The notes under the pieces are model-generated. The model ran no database searches. It saw only the letters and a list, made by a program, of their open reading frames with translations, and was not told the origin of the DNA. A stretch of DNA of 64,000 nucleotides from Pseudobdellovibrionaceae bacterium (GTDB lineage: Bacteria > Bdellovibrionota > Bdellovibrionia > Bdellovibrionales > Bdellovibrionaceae). Both the position numbers and the translations under genes were made by a program. The stretch's first letter is position 1. The number at the start of each line of letters is the position of its first letter. Below are positions 41,877 to 50,964 of this stretch, in pieces. The DNA is taken from assembly GCA_016719575.1 (NCBI GenBank), contig JADJYV010000013.1:62001-126000 (forward strand), given 5' to 3'.

Positions 41877-42698
41877 CTAAGCCCCGTTGCGGCGCAATCG
41901 TTCTTGATGAAAAGAGTAGTCGTCAATCATCTTTTTTAATTTATGATTCACTTCCTCGGACTGCTCAACAAACACCAGTCTTCTTGGGTCAGAGAGGTCT
42001 CCGATAATTCGTCCAGAAAGATGAACTCGATTTTTTCGCGGGTCCGGCTCGAATTTATTAATTAAAATGAGCTCAAAAGGACGATTAAAAAAATCCTTTG
42101 GAATCTCGTCTTCTAGAAGGGTTCCAGTGAGAGAGATATTTCGCGAGTAACTTCTAAAGGACGTTCCCTTTTTTGTTATCAGAATAGATTCAATTTTGAA
42201 ATCGTGACGTGGATTTGCTCTGCGGTCTTTGGGCGAAGATAAGTCCTTTTGACTCAGAACAATTTCTACATTTGGTTTGTCCGGTAGGCCGGACAAGGTC
42301 AAATCGTCTCCGCGGAACTCATTATAGTAGTACCCGTAGTCGACTTTTGCTGGGGTCTCATCAGGCGCAACTTCAGTATAGCGTCTGATTCCACTCACCG
42401 TACTCTTTTCAGAAACGTCTGTTTTTAATGAAGACTTCACCGACTTAAGAAGTTCGTTTGATTGTTTTTTTATTACGGGCTCTGGAGGTTGGGCCTGAAC
42501 AAAGTGCTTTTGTTCGCTCGCAAGGTAATTTGACAGAGGGATCCACTCATTCCAGCCGGGAGTCCAAATATGATAGTGGGGAAGGTCTCGTGTTTTAAAA
42601 GCCAGAATCATCATCTGAGCTTGAACGACAGAGAGAGGCCTTGTTTTCTTGTCATTTTTTGCATCAAAAATAACCCAGACTTTACCTTCTGTTTTCAT
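41877..42698 (-). CDS. PilZ-domain c-di-GMP effector with GYF_2-like N-terminus
   Basis: 273 residues. The N-terminal 60 (V-W-V-I-F-D-A-K...H-Y-H-I-W-T-P-G-W-N-E-W-I-P-L) resemble the GYF_2 (DUF4339) module, a likely protein-binding piece. A low-complexity linker follows. The C-terminal third is a PilZ domain: D-R-R-A-N-P-R-H-D-F holds the R-x-x-x-R binding motif and N-I-S-L-T-G holds the D/N-x-S-x-x-G motif, so c-di-GMP binding is likely. The output is unknown. It pairs functionally with the diguanylate cyclase 5 kb away only in the broad sense. Confidence 0.88.
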   Translation of the reverse strand: MKTEGKVWVIFDAKNDKKTRPLSVVQAQMMILAFKTRDLPHYHIWTPGWNEWIPLSNYLASEQKHFVQAQPPEPVIKKQSNELLKSVKSSLKTDVSEKSTVSGIRRYTEVAPDETPAKVDYGYYYNEFRGDDLTLSGLPDKPNVEIVLSQKDLSSPKDRRANPRHDFKIESILITKKGTSFRSYSRNISLTGTLLEDEIPKDFFNRPFELILINKFEPDPRKNRVHLSGRIIGDLSDPRRLVFVEQSEEVNHKLKKMIDDYSFHQERLRRNGA

Positions 42699-42843
42699 GC
42701 CTCACCCCCAAATCTGTACAACGAGACTAAGGTACGTATCGGCTTTTTTGTGGCCATAATTGAGGGGTCGATGAAAAAATAGGCGTATCAAAACGATACA
42801 ACGCCACAAGTGAACTAAACATTTTAGAGTCACTCGCTAGCAT

Positions 42844-43815
42844 CTAGACTCGAATACAGGCAGCCACATGATTTTTAGACTTTTCCTCTAAGGGTGGGAT
42901 TGTCTTTTTGCAGTCCTCAATTGCTATCGGGCAACGGGGATGAAAATGACACCCCGTAGGAGGGTTGATAGGACTAGGGACATCTCCTGTTAAGATAATG
43001 CGCTCTTCGCGTTGTTTCTTTGGGTCTGGAATCGGAATCGCAGACAATAAAGCCTTAGTGTAGGGGTGTTTTGGATTGCGATAAAGTTCTTCGGCTTCAG
43101 ACATTTCGACGATCTTTCCCAGATACATAACTGCAACTTGGGTAGAAACGTGCTCAACAACCTTAAGATCATGGGCAATAAAAACATAGGTGAGGCCCAA
43201 TTTCTTTTGCAGTTCCATAAGTAGATTTAAAACTTGAGCCTGAATCGAAACATCCAGTGCAGAAACGGGCTCATCACAAATAATCAGATCTGGATTCACC
43301 GCAAGGGCGCGGGCAATACCCACCCGTTGTCGTTGGCCGCCTGAAAATTCGTGAGGATAACGATTCATAGCTTCGGGGCGAAGGCCGACGAGGCTCGCAA
43401 GCTCAAGCACGCGCTCCTTCCGTTCTTTTGCAGAGGCATAAAGATTGTGGATAATGAGCGGTTCTTCAAGGATGGCCCCAATCGTCATTCGGGGATTCAA
43501 GCTTGCGTAGGGATCCTGAAAAATGATTTGAACTTTTTTGCGAATTTCTCGAAGTTCTTCGCCTTTAAGATGAGTGATGTCCTTACCATTAAAGCGAACA
43601 ATTCCAGAGGTTGGATCAATGAGCCTAATTATGCAGCGGCCTAGGGTTGATTTTCCACAGCCAGATTCGCCAACAAGGCCCAGGGTTTCCCCTTTTTTAA
43701 GTTTGAAACTAACATCGGCCACAGCCTTAACGCTGGCGACTTCACGATTCAGAATCCCACCATTGATGGGAAAGGATTTAACTAAATTTTCGACTTCCAG
43801 AAGATATTGGCTCAT
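42844..43815 (-). CDS. oppF: Peptide ABC transporter ATPase (OppF/DppF)
   Basis: 323 residues. Walker A is G-E-S-G-C-G-K-S-T, the ABC signature is F-S-G-G-Q-R-Q-R, and Walker B is L-I-I-C-D-E-P. The C-terminal oligopeptide/dipeptide extension (P-T-G-C-H-F-H-P-R-C-P-I-A) is present, with conserved cysteines. It overlaps the preceding OppD gene by four bases. The pair most likely powers the permeases encoded at 28.9-30.9 kb, since no other peptide permease is in the window. Confidence 0.94.
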   Translation of the reverse strand: MSQYLLEVENLVKSFPINGGILNREVASVKAVADVSFKLKKGETLGLVGESGCGKSTLGRCIIRLIDPTSGIVRFNGKDITHLKGEELREIRKKVQIIFQDPYASLNPRMTIGAILEEPLIIHNLYASAKERKERVLELASLVGLRPEAMNRYPHEFSGGQRQRVGIARALAVNPDLIICDEPVSALDVSIQAQVLNLLMELQKKLGLTYVFIAHDLKVVEHVSTQVAVMYLGKIVEMSEAEELYRNPKHPYTKALLSAIPIPDPKKQREERIILTGDVPSPINPPTGCHFHPRCPIAIEDCKKTIPPLEEKSKNHVAACIRV

Positions 43816-44807
43816 AAACTTGAATCCACACTTCCTACAGGGTGAAAACAGGCGGCATATTGTTCACCCTGGTTTTTTACTAATTTTGGTTCCGATTGAC
43901 GGCAGTCGGGCTGCACATTCGGACAACGGTCTTGAAAACGGCAACCCTTAGGGAGATGAAGCAGGCTTGGTACTAAGCCCTTGATCGTTTTAAGCTCAGA
44001 TAATTTTTGACCAGTTTCGAAATGCGGTATTGAGTCCAAAAGCCCGCGAGTATAAGGATGCTTTGGATGATAAAAAATATCCTCAACAGTTCCATGCTCA
44101 ACAATTTTGCCAGCATACATGACGACCACATCTTGGCACATTTCTGCGACGACTCCCAGGTCATGGGTTATTAAAATCATCCCAGCATTGAAATCTTTTT
44201 GTAACTTACGCATAAGATCCAAGATTTGAGCTTGAATGGTCACGTCGAGGGCAGTGGTGGGTTCGTCCGCAATCAACAGTTTTGGATTGCAGCTGATGGC
44301 CATTGCAATCATGACACGTTGTCGCATTCCACCCGAAAGTTGATGTGGGTATTCGTTGTAGCGCTTTTCTGGAGCGGGAATTCCCACTTTTCGAAGCATT
44401 TCAATGGCCCGATCTTTTACTTCAGAGGCCGTGAGTTTTGGATAGTGGACGGAAATGGCTTCAGAAATTTGATTTCCACACGTGTAGACAGGGTTTAAAG
44501 AAGTCATAGGCTCTTGGAAAATCATAGCAATTTCATTGCCGCGAATGTGCCGCATTTCTTCTTCTGTGGAAGTTAACAAATTCTTGCCGCCAAAGAAAAT
44601 TTCGCCAGATTCAATTTTACCCGGAGATTGAATGAGTCGCATGATTGACAAAGAAGATACCGACTTTCCACAGCCAGATTCACCAACGATTCCAAGTGTT
44701 TGTCCTCGTTTTACACTAAAGCTAACATCGTCAACAGCAAAGAATGTTCCGTCATCGGTGTTAAAACGCGTTTTTAGATTTTTAACTTCAAGAAGAGTTT
44801 CACTCAC
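43812..44807 (-). CDS. oppD: Peptide ABC transporter ATPase (OppD/DppD)
   Basis: 331 residues. Walker A is G-E-S-G-C-G-K-S-V, the ABC signature is L-S-G-G-M-R-Q-R, and Walker B is L-L-I-A-D-E-P, followed by A-L-D-V and the H-loop I-T-H-D. The C-terminal Opp/Dpp extension (G-C-R-F-Q-D-R-C-P) carries conserved cysteines. First gene of the oppDF pair; it lies on the strand opposite to the binding protein and permeases, about 13 kb from them. Confidence 0.94.
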   Translation of the reverse strand: MSETLLEVKNLKTRFNTDDGTFFAVDDVSFSVKRGQTLGIVGESGCGKSVSSLSIMRLIQSPGKIESGEIFFGGKNLLTSTEEEMRHIRGNEIAMIFQEPMTSLNPVYTCGNQISEAISVHYPKLTASEVKDRAIEMLRKVGIPAPEKRYNEYPHQLSGGMRQRVMIAMAISCNPKLLIADEPTTALDVTIQAQILDLMRKLQKDFNAGMILITHDLGVVAEMCQDVVVMYAGKIVEHGTVEDIFYHPKHPYTRGLLDSIPHFETGQKLSELKTIKGLVPSLLHLPKGCRFQDRCPNVQPDCRQSEPKLVKNQGEQYAACFHPVGSVDSSL

Positions 44808-44863
44808 GGTTTTCTTTCCCCCGCTCTAAGCCCCCCAACTTATACAGGGCCTGCAGCTTTGCA

Positions 44864-45526
44864 TCAACGATTAATCAATTCTCGGATCAGATTATGGAGC
44901 TGGGCATAGCTGCTAAGTTTTGTAATTGGGCCATATTTCTGCAAAATTTCAAGCTTTGTGTAGCCAAACTCAACAGCGATAGCGGGTACACCGGCGCTTT
45001 GCGCAGCTCTCATATCCGGAGTTCCGTCTCCGATCATATAGGTCTCATTAGGACCTCGTCCGGCGCGTCTCATCATTTCCAACAGGGGAAGGGGATGGGG
45101 CTTGCGCTCAGGCAGACTGTCGGCGCCAAAAATTGCAAGCCAAGGAATTGCCTCAAACCCTAGATGGTGTAAAATTTTACGAGCCGGGTCCTCGTTTTTA
45201 TTTGTGACAACCCCTAGGGGGCCTGGATAGTTTTGTAAGAATTCAAGAACACCGGGGAAGGGGCGAGTCGTTTTATACATTTCTTCTTCGTATAGCCGTA
45301 GAAAAAGTTGTTCGATCGCCGCGCTGGCTTGTGGATTATTTTGGTACTCAGGAAAGAAGTCCGAGAGAAGTTGGCGAAGTCCTTCGCCGATATGTGCCAC
45401 AATCACTTCGTGAAGTAGGGGTGTCTTTTTATATGCTTCGAGGGTTCTATTTAGCGACGAAGCTATGTCTACTGCCGAGTCAATTAAGGTTCCATCAAGA
45501 TCAAAAATAAGAAGAGGGTAAGTCAT
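44864..45526 (-). CDS. gph: HAD-family phosphatase (phosphoglycolate phosphatase type)
   Basis: A 220-residue HAD hydrolase. Motif I is F-D-L-D-G-T-L-I-D with the nucleophile Asp, motif II is V-V-T-N-K, motif III includes the Lys of E-R-K-P-H-P, and motif IV is I-G-D-G-T-P-D. The helical cap domain after motif I suits small phosphorylated substrates such as phosphoglycolate; other substrates are possible. ATG 45526 is preferred to an adjacent TTG. Confidence 0.85.
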   Translation of the reverse strand: MTYPLLIFDLDGTLIDSAVDIASSLNRTLEAYKKTPLLHEVIVAHIGEGLRQLLSDFFPEYQNNPQASAAIEQLFLRLYEEEMYKTTRPFPGVLEFLQNYPGPLGVVTNKNEDPARKILHHLGFEAIPWLAIFGADSLPERKPHPLPLLEMMRRAGRGPNETYMIGDGTPDMRAAQSAGVPAIAVEFGYTKLEILQKYGPITKLSSYAQLHNLIRELINR

Positions 45527-45582
45527 CAAACTACCTTAATTTTTTCATGGGACATCGGTCAAGCTTGTGTTAATTCTATTGT

Positions 45583-46245
45583 ATGCGAATTGAAATACCA
45601 CGTGCCCAGGCCTATATCGAATCTCTGGCTTCCGGGGAAGCCCTTAGCAAGCGAAAGTCTCGAACATTTGCAGAAGAATTGGGTCTCGGAAATATTTGCT
45701 TATCACCCGCTGAGGGACATTTGCTCGCGTTTTTGGTTAGGATGCATGAGTGTCTTAAGTTTGTGGAGATAGGGACTCTAACGGGCCTATCTGCTCAATA
45801 CATTATAGAAGGAATGGGTGGAAAGGGAGAGCTTTGGACTCTCGAAAAGACGGACCTTCACGCTAAAAAGGCAATGGAGGCTATCGCGGAACATCCCTCT
45901 GGAAAGAACATCCACGTTATAGTTGGCGATGCACGATTCACTCTTGAAAGTCTTCAGGTTAGCGGACCATTTGATGGTGTCTTTATTGATGGCAACAAAG
46001 CGGCTTATGGTGACTATCTAATGTGGGCAGAAAAAAATGTACGTCCAGGGGGGCTTATCGTCGCTGACAATGTTTTTTTAAGCGGTGCCGTTTGGGGCTC
46101 TATTGAGGGACAGAGCAAGAATTTCAGCGAAAAGCAAGTTGCGGTCATGCAAAACTTCAACAAACGTCTTTCGGATCCAACTTTGTATGACAGTGTGATT
46201 TTGCCGACCAAAGAAGGCATGTTCTTCGCAGTTAAGATGTTTTAG
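45583..46245 (+). CDS. O-methyltransferase (COMT-like, metal-dependent)
   Basis: A 220-residue class I SAM methyltransferase of the caffeoyl-CoA/catechol type. K-F-V-E-I-G-T-L-T-G-L-S-A is motif I, L-W-T-L-E-K supplies the acidic residue, V-F-I-D-G-N-K-A-A-Y and V-A-D-N-V-F are the metal-binding aspartates and asparagine. It would methylate a hydroxyl on a small aromatic or catechol-like acceptor. The end overlaps the convergent hydrolase gene by 14 bases. Confidence 0.88.
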   Translation: MRIEIPRAQAYIESLASGEALSKRKSRTFAEELGLGNICLSPAEGHLLAFLVRMHECLKFVEIGTLTGLSAQYIIEGMGGKGELWTLEKTDLHAKKAMEAIAEHPSGKNIHVIVGDARFTLESLQVSGPFDGVFIDGNKAAYGDYLMWAEKNVRPGGLIVADNVFLSGAVWGSIEGQSKNFSEKQVAVMQNFNKRLSDPTLYDSVILPTKEGMFFAVKMF

Positions 46246-47041
46246 CAATTTCGCTTAAAAATTTCTCCACAGCAGGGACATATTCTGCGCGAAAGTCTCG
46301 AAGGCCCGTCAGATGTCCTGCCTCAGGCAAACTGAGCTTTCTCCAATCAATATTTTTGTGTGGTTCAAATATAGCATCGATGTGATCCGGTGGAATCAGC
46401 GGGTCCTTCCAACCTCGAATCGAAAGAATTTTAAATCCTTTTGGAAAAGACTCGAGATGGGTGTGGATATCCTTGTGCATATGGGGGCTCCAGAGCAGTG
46501 ACAAAACTGGAGCCATTGAAAAGGTCAAAGGTAAAAACTGGATTTTCCATTCTTGCTTCGCGAGATTAAAGAAAGAATCAATAAATTTTCCGGAGGGACC
46601 GCTATCACAAAGAAGGCCCACCACATCCGAGCACTTACGCCTAGCAAGCGCTTCAATCGCTGCGCCGCTTGGGTTTGAAAAAGAATAGACAATTTTTTTT
46701 CCTGGGATCAGGTTGAGCATATTTTCAATTTGGTCTGCATAGATATGTTTGATGCCAAATTTATTTCTCGAACTAATTGGAATTTTTAAAACAGAAGTCA
46801 GTTCTTTCCAATTTTTGAGCGGAGTGAAAAGGCCTTCAGAGAAGTCCATTAAAGCGGGTGTCTTTTCTAGGTCAAAAGTCACGGCGTCAAATCCTAAGTC
46901 CATTACGAATTTTACATGACGAGCAAGTTCTCGTTGGACAGCCCCAAAGAAAGGAACAAATAAAATTGTTTCTTCAAACTTTTTATTTCGCGATCTAAAA
47001 AGGCGTCCTTCGTAGGGAAGTGGTGCTGTGGTCATCGGCAT
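46232..47041 (-). CDS. Alpha/beta-hydrolase-fold protein with unusual nucleophile elbow
   Basis: 269 residues. The layout fits an alpha/beta hydrolase: a first strand E-T-I-L-F-V-P-F-F-G, the elbow I-V-Y-S-F-S-N-P-S-G near residues 118-126, an acid strand I-L-S-I-R-G-W-K-D-P-L-I-P-P, and a histidine in A-G-H-L. The elbow is S-N-P-S125-G, not the usual G-x-S-x-G, and no signal peptide is seen. It begins seven bases after the PDH-E1-like gene and is likely cotranscribed with it. The substrate is unknown. Confidence 0.7.
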   Translation of the reverse strand: MPMTTAPLPYEGRLFRSRNKKFEETILFVPFFGAVQRELARHVKFVMDLGFDAVTFDLEKTPALMDFSEGLFTPLKNWKELTSVLKIPISSRNKFGIKHIYADQIENMLNLIPGKKIVYSFSNPSGAAIEALARRKCSDVVGLLCDSGPSGKFIDSFFNLAKQEWKIQFLPLTFSMAPVLSLLWSPHMHKDIHTHLESFPKGFKILSIRGWKDPLIPPDHIDAIFEPHKNIDWRKLSLPEAGHLTGLRDFRAEYVPAVEKFLSEIAKTS

Positions 47042-47047
47042 TTAATA

Positions 47048-49885
47048 TTAATGCCGATTCACAGGATTTTTAGAAGGCCAAAGCTCCGTCCAGTGTGCAG
47101 TTGTTTTGTTATTGTTTTGAGCATGCTCAAGGGTTGAGTCGCGTACAATAACCTGCTCGAGGGCCGTTTCCGCTAAGACCTTGCCGCAAGCTTCGAAAAC
47201 ACTTTCGGCGTCAATTCCGTGGAAGGCATAAATCTCAGACGGGCGGCCGCATTTAGAATGCTTCCTGACCGCACAAGACTCTTGGCGTACGCCAATAACG
47301 GAGCCAATATTGTCAAGCAAGCCAGGCTCACCGTCGTGGACGCTGACAACTGGAATTCGTTTGCCCGAAACAGTCACGAGATCGCCATCAGAGACCTCTT
47401 CGGACTTTCTCAGGTAAAGATCGGAGTTGATACCGAGTCCGTGCTTTAAATACGAATAATCATTTTCGTGCGCTTGTATTCCGACCAATAAATCTGGAGA
47501 AGTTACGACGATGACGTTGGCGTAGATTCCGTGCCCTAAAAGCATTTCAGAGGCCTTAATTGCTTCTGACGTCAGAGATCCCATCGCAAAAATATTGACG
47601 ACATTATCACCGGCATCATACCCCGCATAGCCGCGATAATCGATGAGGTAGTAGGCCCCTTGAAGAACTTCTTCTCGAACTTTGCTTAGAATTTGCGACT
47701 CGTCTGATGTAGCTACTTCCGCCTCATTCAGTCCGCCGGAAACAGGAAACTCAGAGCGCATCAACTGGCCTTCGGCTCCGACTTTAAATCGCAGTTGCTT
47801 CTTCAAGTAATAAAGCAGGTCTTTTTGATCAGCTCCGCGAGTTACAAGGCGCAAGAGAGCTCCTGTTCGGCCCGTATTATTATTCAATACATGTCGCTTA
47901 ATTGTGTCGCAGAGGATCCAATCAAGCTCGATACAAAAATAAGGTTCCCAAGTGATTTGATTTGGAATCTGAATGTCGGACTTCCAGCCATGTTGCGCAC
48001 CCTCTGGAGACAGGGTGACGCCAGAAGGTGTTCCGACGCAGATAAAAGAACTCTTCCAGTAAAGATTGTAAAAGTATTGATCCAATGCACGCTTGATAAA
48101 GAAGTCGTAAACTGTCATCAAAGGGATCAGGGGAATTCCCAGGGTGTCACGCATACGTCCAAAAGCACCAACGCAGGACATGACATTTCCTTCTGCAATT
48201 TCAAAACGCAAAAATCGATCCGAGACTTCTTCGCCAGGAACCAAGTCTGGAAGTTTATGATCCTTTACTCCGAGTTCAGTTTCGAGATCCGTGATAACTG
48301 GCGCACCAAATATCTTACCGTCCATAGCCGGGTTAAGATTGGTCGAAGTTCCAACGTCAGGAGCCATTGAGATAAAGAGTTCTCCAGGAAGTTTAAAGGG
48401 TTTTTCTTTCTCGGAGAGCGCGCGGTGCTTTTCGCCCAATTTGCTCTCTTCAAGGGGAGTGTTTGAAATACGAGTCAATTTTGCGGTAAGCTGTCCCAAC
48501 ATCCACTGGGTGTGAGGATAGCTGGTCATCTTGGTATTAATATCCAGGGCTTCGGGCATTTCGCCCCATTGAGTGAGCTTTTCTAAGAAGAATTTTTGAT
48601 TTTTTTCTTTTAGAGCGTGCTGAGCTTTTATTTCGCTCCATAGCTTTTCGCCTCGCCCCTTGAGGAACTTGCCTTCTGGCGTCCCGAGAGAAAAGCGTTC
48701 AAAAAGCTGTTCACCCTTAATACCCTGGTTCTTTCTTAACTCCTCAACTTCTTCATCAGTTGGAAGTTGAGAATGATTTCCGGGTTGTGCGGCACAACGA
48801 AGACCCCACCCCTTAAGGGTGTGTGCGATAATGATCGTAGGTCTGCGGGTTGATTTTTTTGACTGCTCCATTGCTTCTGCAAGAGCGAGTATATCGTGGC
48901 CGCCAAAATCACGGATGGCTTCATAAAGCTCCTGATCGGTCACTCCGTCTAAAAACTTCTTCATGTTGGAATGTTCTTTTATGATTCCCTTTTTCAGTGC
49001 TTTCATATCTTGAACTAAAAGCAAAGCTTGAAGCTCATAATCGACCAGCTCTTTTTCAAGAAAGTTTTTAAAGTTTTCGCCGCCTGGCTTTTTGAAGAGC
49101 CCAAGGCGTTTATGTCCATGCCGGACTTGAATAACCTCCCACCCATTTGCGGCCATGGTACGTTCGACGCGATCTGCGTCTGCCCCATTCATAATTTCGG
49201 GATTGCAGATTCGTTGTCCGTCTAGGGATTGACGATTGTAATCGAGGATCCAAGTAAGCGTTCCAAGTTCACGTTCAGCAAAATCCGGGACAGCCTCATA
49301 CATAGACCCTTCGCGGAATTCAGAGTCCCCACAAATAGCCCAGAAGTGCGCATCAGGAACTTCGTAGCCATGTTCGCGCGCGTAGCGATAGGCAAGGGCT
49401 AAGTACCCTGCTTCCACGGGGGGAATTCCCACCGTGCCTGACGGGAAAAAATTATGATTATCAGAGTCATAGGCAGAGTGATAGGATTGAAATACGGGTT
49501 CGCCACTCTGAGAGTACTTGCGCAGACCCATCATGGCAGTGTTGGCTTCATCCAAAGTCAATTTACTAAGATCCGACTTCAAGAGCAAATCGAGCAGATA
49601 ATTGTAGGAGTGATCTGTTGGTGATGCATGGGGTTTATTAGCAACATGGTCAAAATTAGACTTAACGAGTAAGTGAAGGGCTCCCATAATGTGAAGGGCA
49701 CTGGCAGAGGCAGCGGGGTGGCCGCCAATTTTTGGATCGCCCTTTTCTTTATCTGAGCGGTGGTTTGCTTGATAAATCATTTGGGTCGCGAGATAGTGTG
49801 CTCTTCGTGCGATAGACTCCAGAGTGTCGCGAGTTGCCTCTGCGGTTACCATTTTTGGAGTATTTTTTTCGGAAGTTTTACTCAC
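47048..49885 (-). CDS. Homodimeric-type 2-oxoacid dehydrogenase E1 / transketolase-like enzyme
   Basis: 945 residues of thiamine-diphosphate enzyme. It has H-P-A-A-S-A-S-A near the start and the TPP motif G-D-S-E-F-R-E-G-S-M-Y-E-A...D-Y-N-R-Q-S-L-D-G, a mix of the transketolase form (GDSE..EG) and the AceE form (RQ.LDG). It continues with A-H-T-L-K-G-W-G and a pyrimidine domain with R-F-L-R-F-E-I-A-E-G-N. It is somewhat longer than E. coli AceE (887). Pyruvate dehydrogenase E1 is the best guess, but no E2 or E3 genes are nearby, so another 2-oxoacid is possible. GTG start with AGGAGA upstream. Confidence 0.78.
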   Translation of the reverse strand: MSKTSEKNTPKMVTAEATRDTLESIARRAHYLATQMIYQANHRSDKEKGDPKIGGHPAASASALHIMGALHLLVKSNFDHVANKPHASPTDHSYNYLLDLLLKSDLSKLTLDEANTAMMGLRKYSQSGEPVFQSYHSAYDSDNHNFFPSGTVGIPPVEAGYLALAYRYAREHGYEVPDAHFWAICGDSEFREGSMYEAVPDFAERELGTLTWILDYNRQSLDGQRICNPEIMNGADADRVERTMAANGWEVIQVRHGHKRLGLFKKPGGENFKNFLEKELVDYELQALLLVQDMKALKKGIIKEHSNMKKFLDGVTDQELYEAIRDFGGHDILALAEAMEQSKKSTRRPTIIIAHTLKGWGLRCAAQPGNHSQLPTDEEVEELRKNQGIKGEQLFERFSLGTPEGKFLKGRGEKLWSEIKAQHALKEKNQKFFLEKLTQWGEMPEALDINTKMTSYPHTQWMLGQLTAKLTRISNTPLEESKLGEKHRALSEKEKPFKLPGELFISMAPDVGTSTNLNPAMDGKIFGAPVITDLETELGVKDHKLPDLVPGEEVSDRFLRFEIAEGNVMSCVGAFGRMRDTLGIPLIPLMTVYDFFIKRALDQYFYNLYWKSSFICVGTPSGVTLSPEGAQHGWKSDIQIPNQITWEPYFCIELDWILCDTIKRHVLNNNTGRTGALLRLVTRGADQKDLLYYLKKQLRFKVGAEGQLMRSEFPVSGGLNEAEVATSDESQILSKVREEVLQGAYYLIDYRGYAGYDAGDNVVNIFAMGSLTSEAIKASEMLLGHGIYANVIVVTSPDLLVGIQAHENDYSYLKHGLGINSDLYLRKSEEVSDGDLVTVSGKRIPVVSVHDGEPGLLDNIGSVIGVRQESCAVRKHSKCGRPSEIYAFHGIDAESVFEACGKVLAETALEQVIVRDSTLEHAQNNNKTTAHWTELWPSKNPVNRH

Positions 49886-49968
49886 AGGAAATCTCCTCTC
49901 AAAATTAAAGAAGGTACTTCTAACATCGGGCCGTCTGATGTCAAAGAAATGACTTGGGGCGACATGGG

Positions 49969-50847
49969 TTATGTTTCGAGTACGAAATCCCAGCGGATTT
50001 TTACTGTGCCGTCACTTTCGATAATCCCCTTGGGCGGATTTGGAAATGGGGCAGCAGACCGAAAAGCTTCAACTGCGGCTTCGTCAAGATCTCGAACGCC
50101 AGAGTCTGAAAGGACTTGAACAGTCACGAGTGTTCCTGCTGAGTTTAAAACAATGAGAAGTTTTGTTGTTCGGTCCTGAGAGGTGGCGATAGTTCGTCCC
50201 TGTCTAAACAAAGTGGTCATTTTTTCTCGAACCTTTGGCTCCCAATATTGTGAAAGTTGCTTACGGATTCGGTTATAGTAAGTAAAATACTTGAACTCTC
50301 GGGTGTTCAGCAAAGTTTCTATTCCTCGATCAACATCTTTACCGAGGTAGTCGGTTTTACTAACCTCACCACCCTTTTGGGCGTCGGCTGCCTCTTGAGC
50401 TATTTTTGCCTCGTGTTTTTTCAAGGCCTCAAAAGTCGGATCGTAGGTCGCGAGTAGTTGATCTAACTTAGGGACTGCCTTTTTGCTTTCGTTGGTTTTT
50501 CCGGCTTTGGAATTTTTGGTCTTTAAGTTCTGAAATGCGCCCTGATTTGAAGCTTGAGTTTCCTTTTTCACCTTTTGATCTTGTTCGCTGAAAAATCGAG
50601 CATTTTCTGGAGTTTCATGGTTTAGGGACGGGTCCTGTTCTACAACTTGTCGACTCTCATTTTTGCTTTTATCGTTTTTTGGCTTTTCGAGAGATTTTGT
50701 GACTGGATTTTGGTCGAGGATTTCAAATGTAATACTCTCTTTTAGAGGCAAAGACTGCTGTGGTAGACGATAAAGAGCCAGCACTCCAACGACAACTAGG
50801 TGGAGTGCGAGAGAGAGAATTAGTCCTATAAAAAGCGATCTTTTCAT
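49969..50847 (-). CDS. TonB-family protein
   Basis: 292 residues. One N-terminal membrane helix (L-F-I-G-L-I-L-S-L-A-L-H-L-V-V-V-G-V-L-A-L) with the S-x-x-x-H spacing typical of TonB, a long charged Lys/Glu/Gln-rich periplasmic linker, and a C-terminal TonB domain (Y-Y-N-R-I-R-K-Q-L-S-Q-Y-W, then V-Q-V-L-S-D-S-G-V-R-D-L-D-E-A-A-V-E-A-F). It would link the proton motive force to outer-membrane receptors or act in envelope contact. ExbB and ExbD are not in the window. It lies upstream of the E1-like gene, with an 83-base gap. Confidence 0.9.
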   Translation of the reverse strand: MKRSLFIGLILSLALHLVVVGVLALYRLPQQSLPLKESITFEILDQNPVTKSLEKPKNDKSKNESRQVVEQDPSLNHETPENARFFSEQDQKVKKETQASNQGAFQNLKTKNSKAGKTNESKKAVPKLDQLLATYDPTFEALKKHEAKIAQEAADAQKGGEVSKTDYLGKDVDRGIETLLNTREFKYFTYYNRIRKQLSQYWEPKVREKMTTLFRQGRTIATSQDRTTKLLIVLNSAGTLVTVQVLSDSGVRDLDEAAVEAFRSAAPFPNPPKGIIESDGTVKIRWDFVLET

Positions 50848-50964
50848 TTAAGGCTCCGCACCAACGCTTTCGGTATTAAGACACACAAAGTGAAGGGTTG
50901 GATTAAACATCCAGGTAGATTTCGACGAGAGTCTAGTTTGACTCGTTGTACCCCGCGAGTCACA

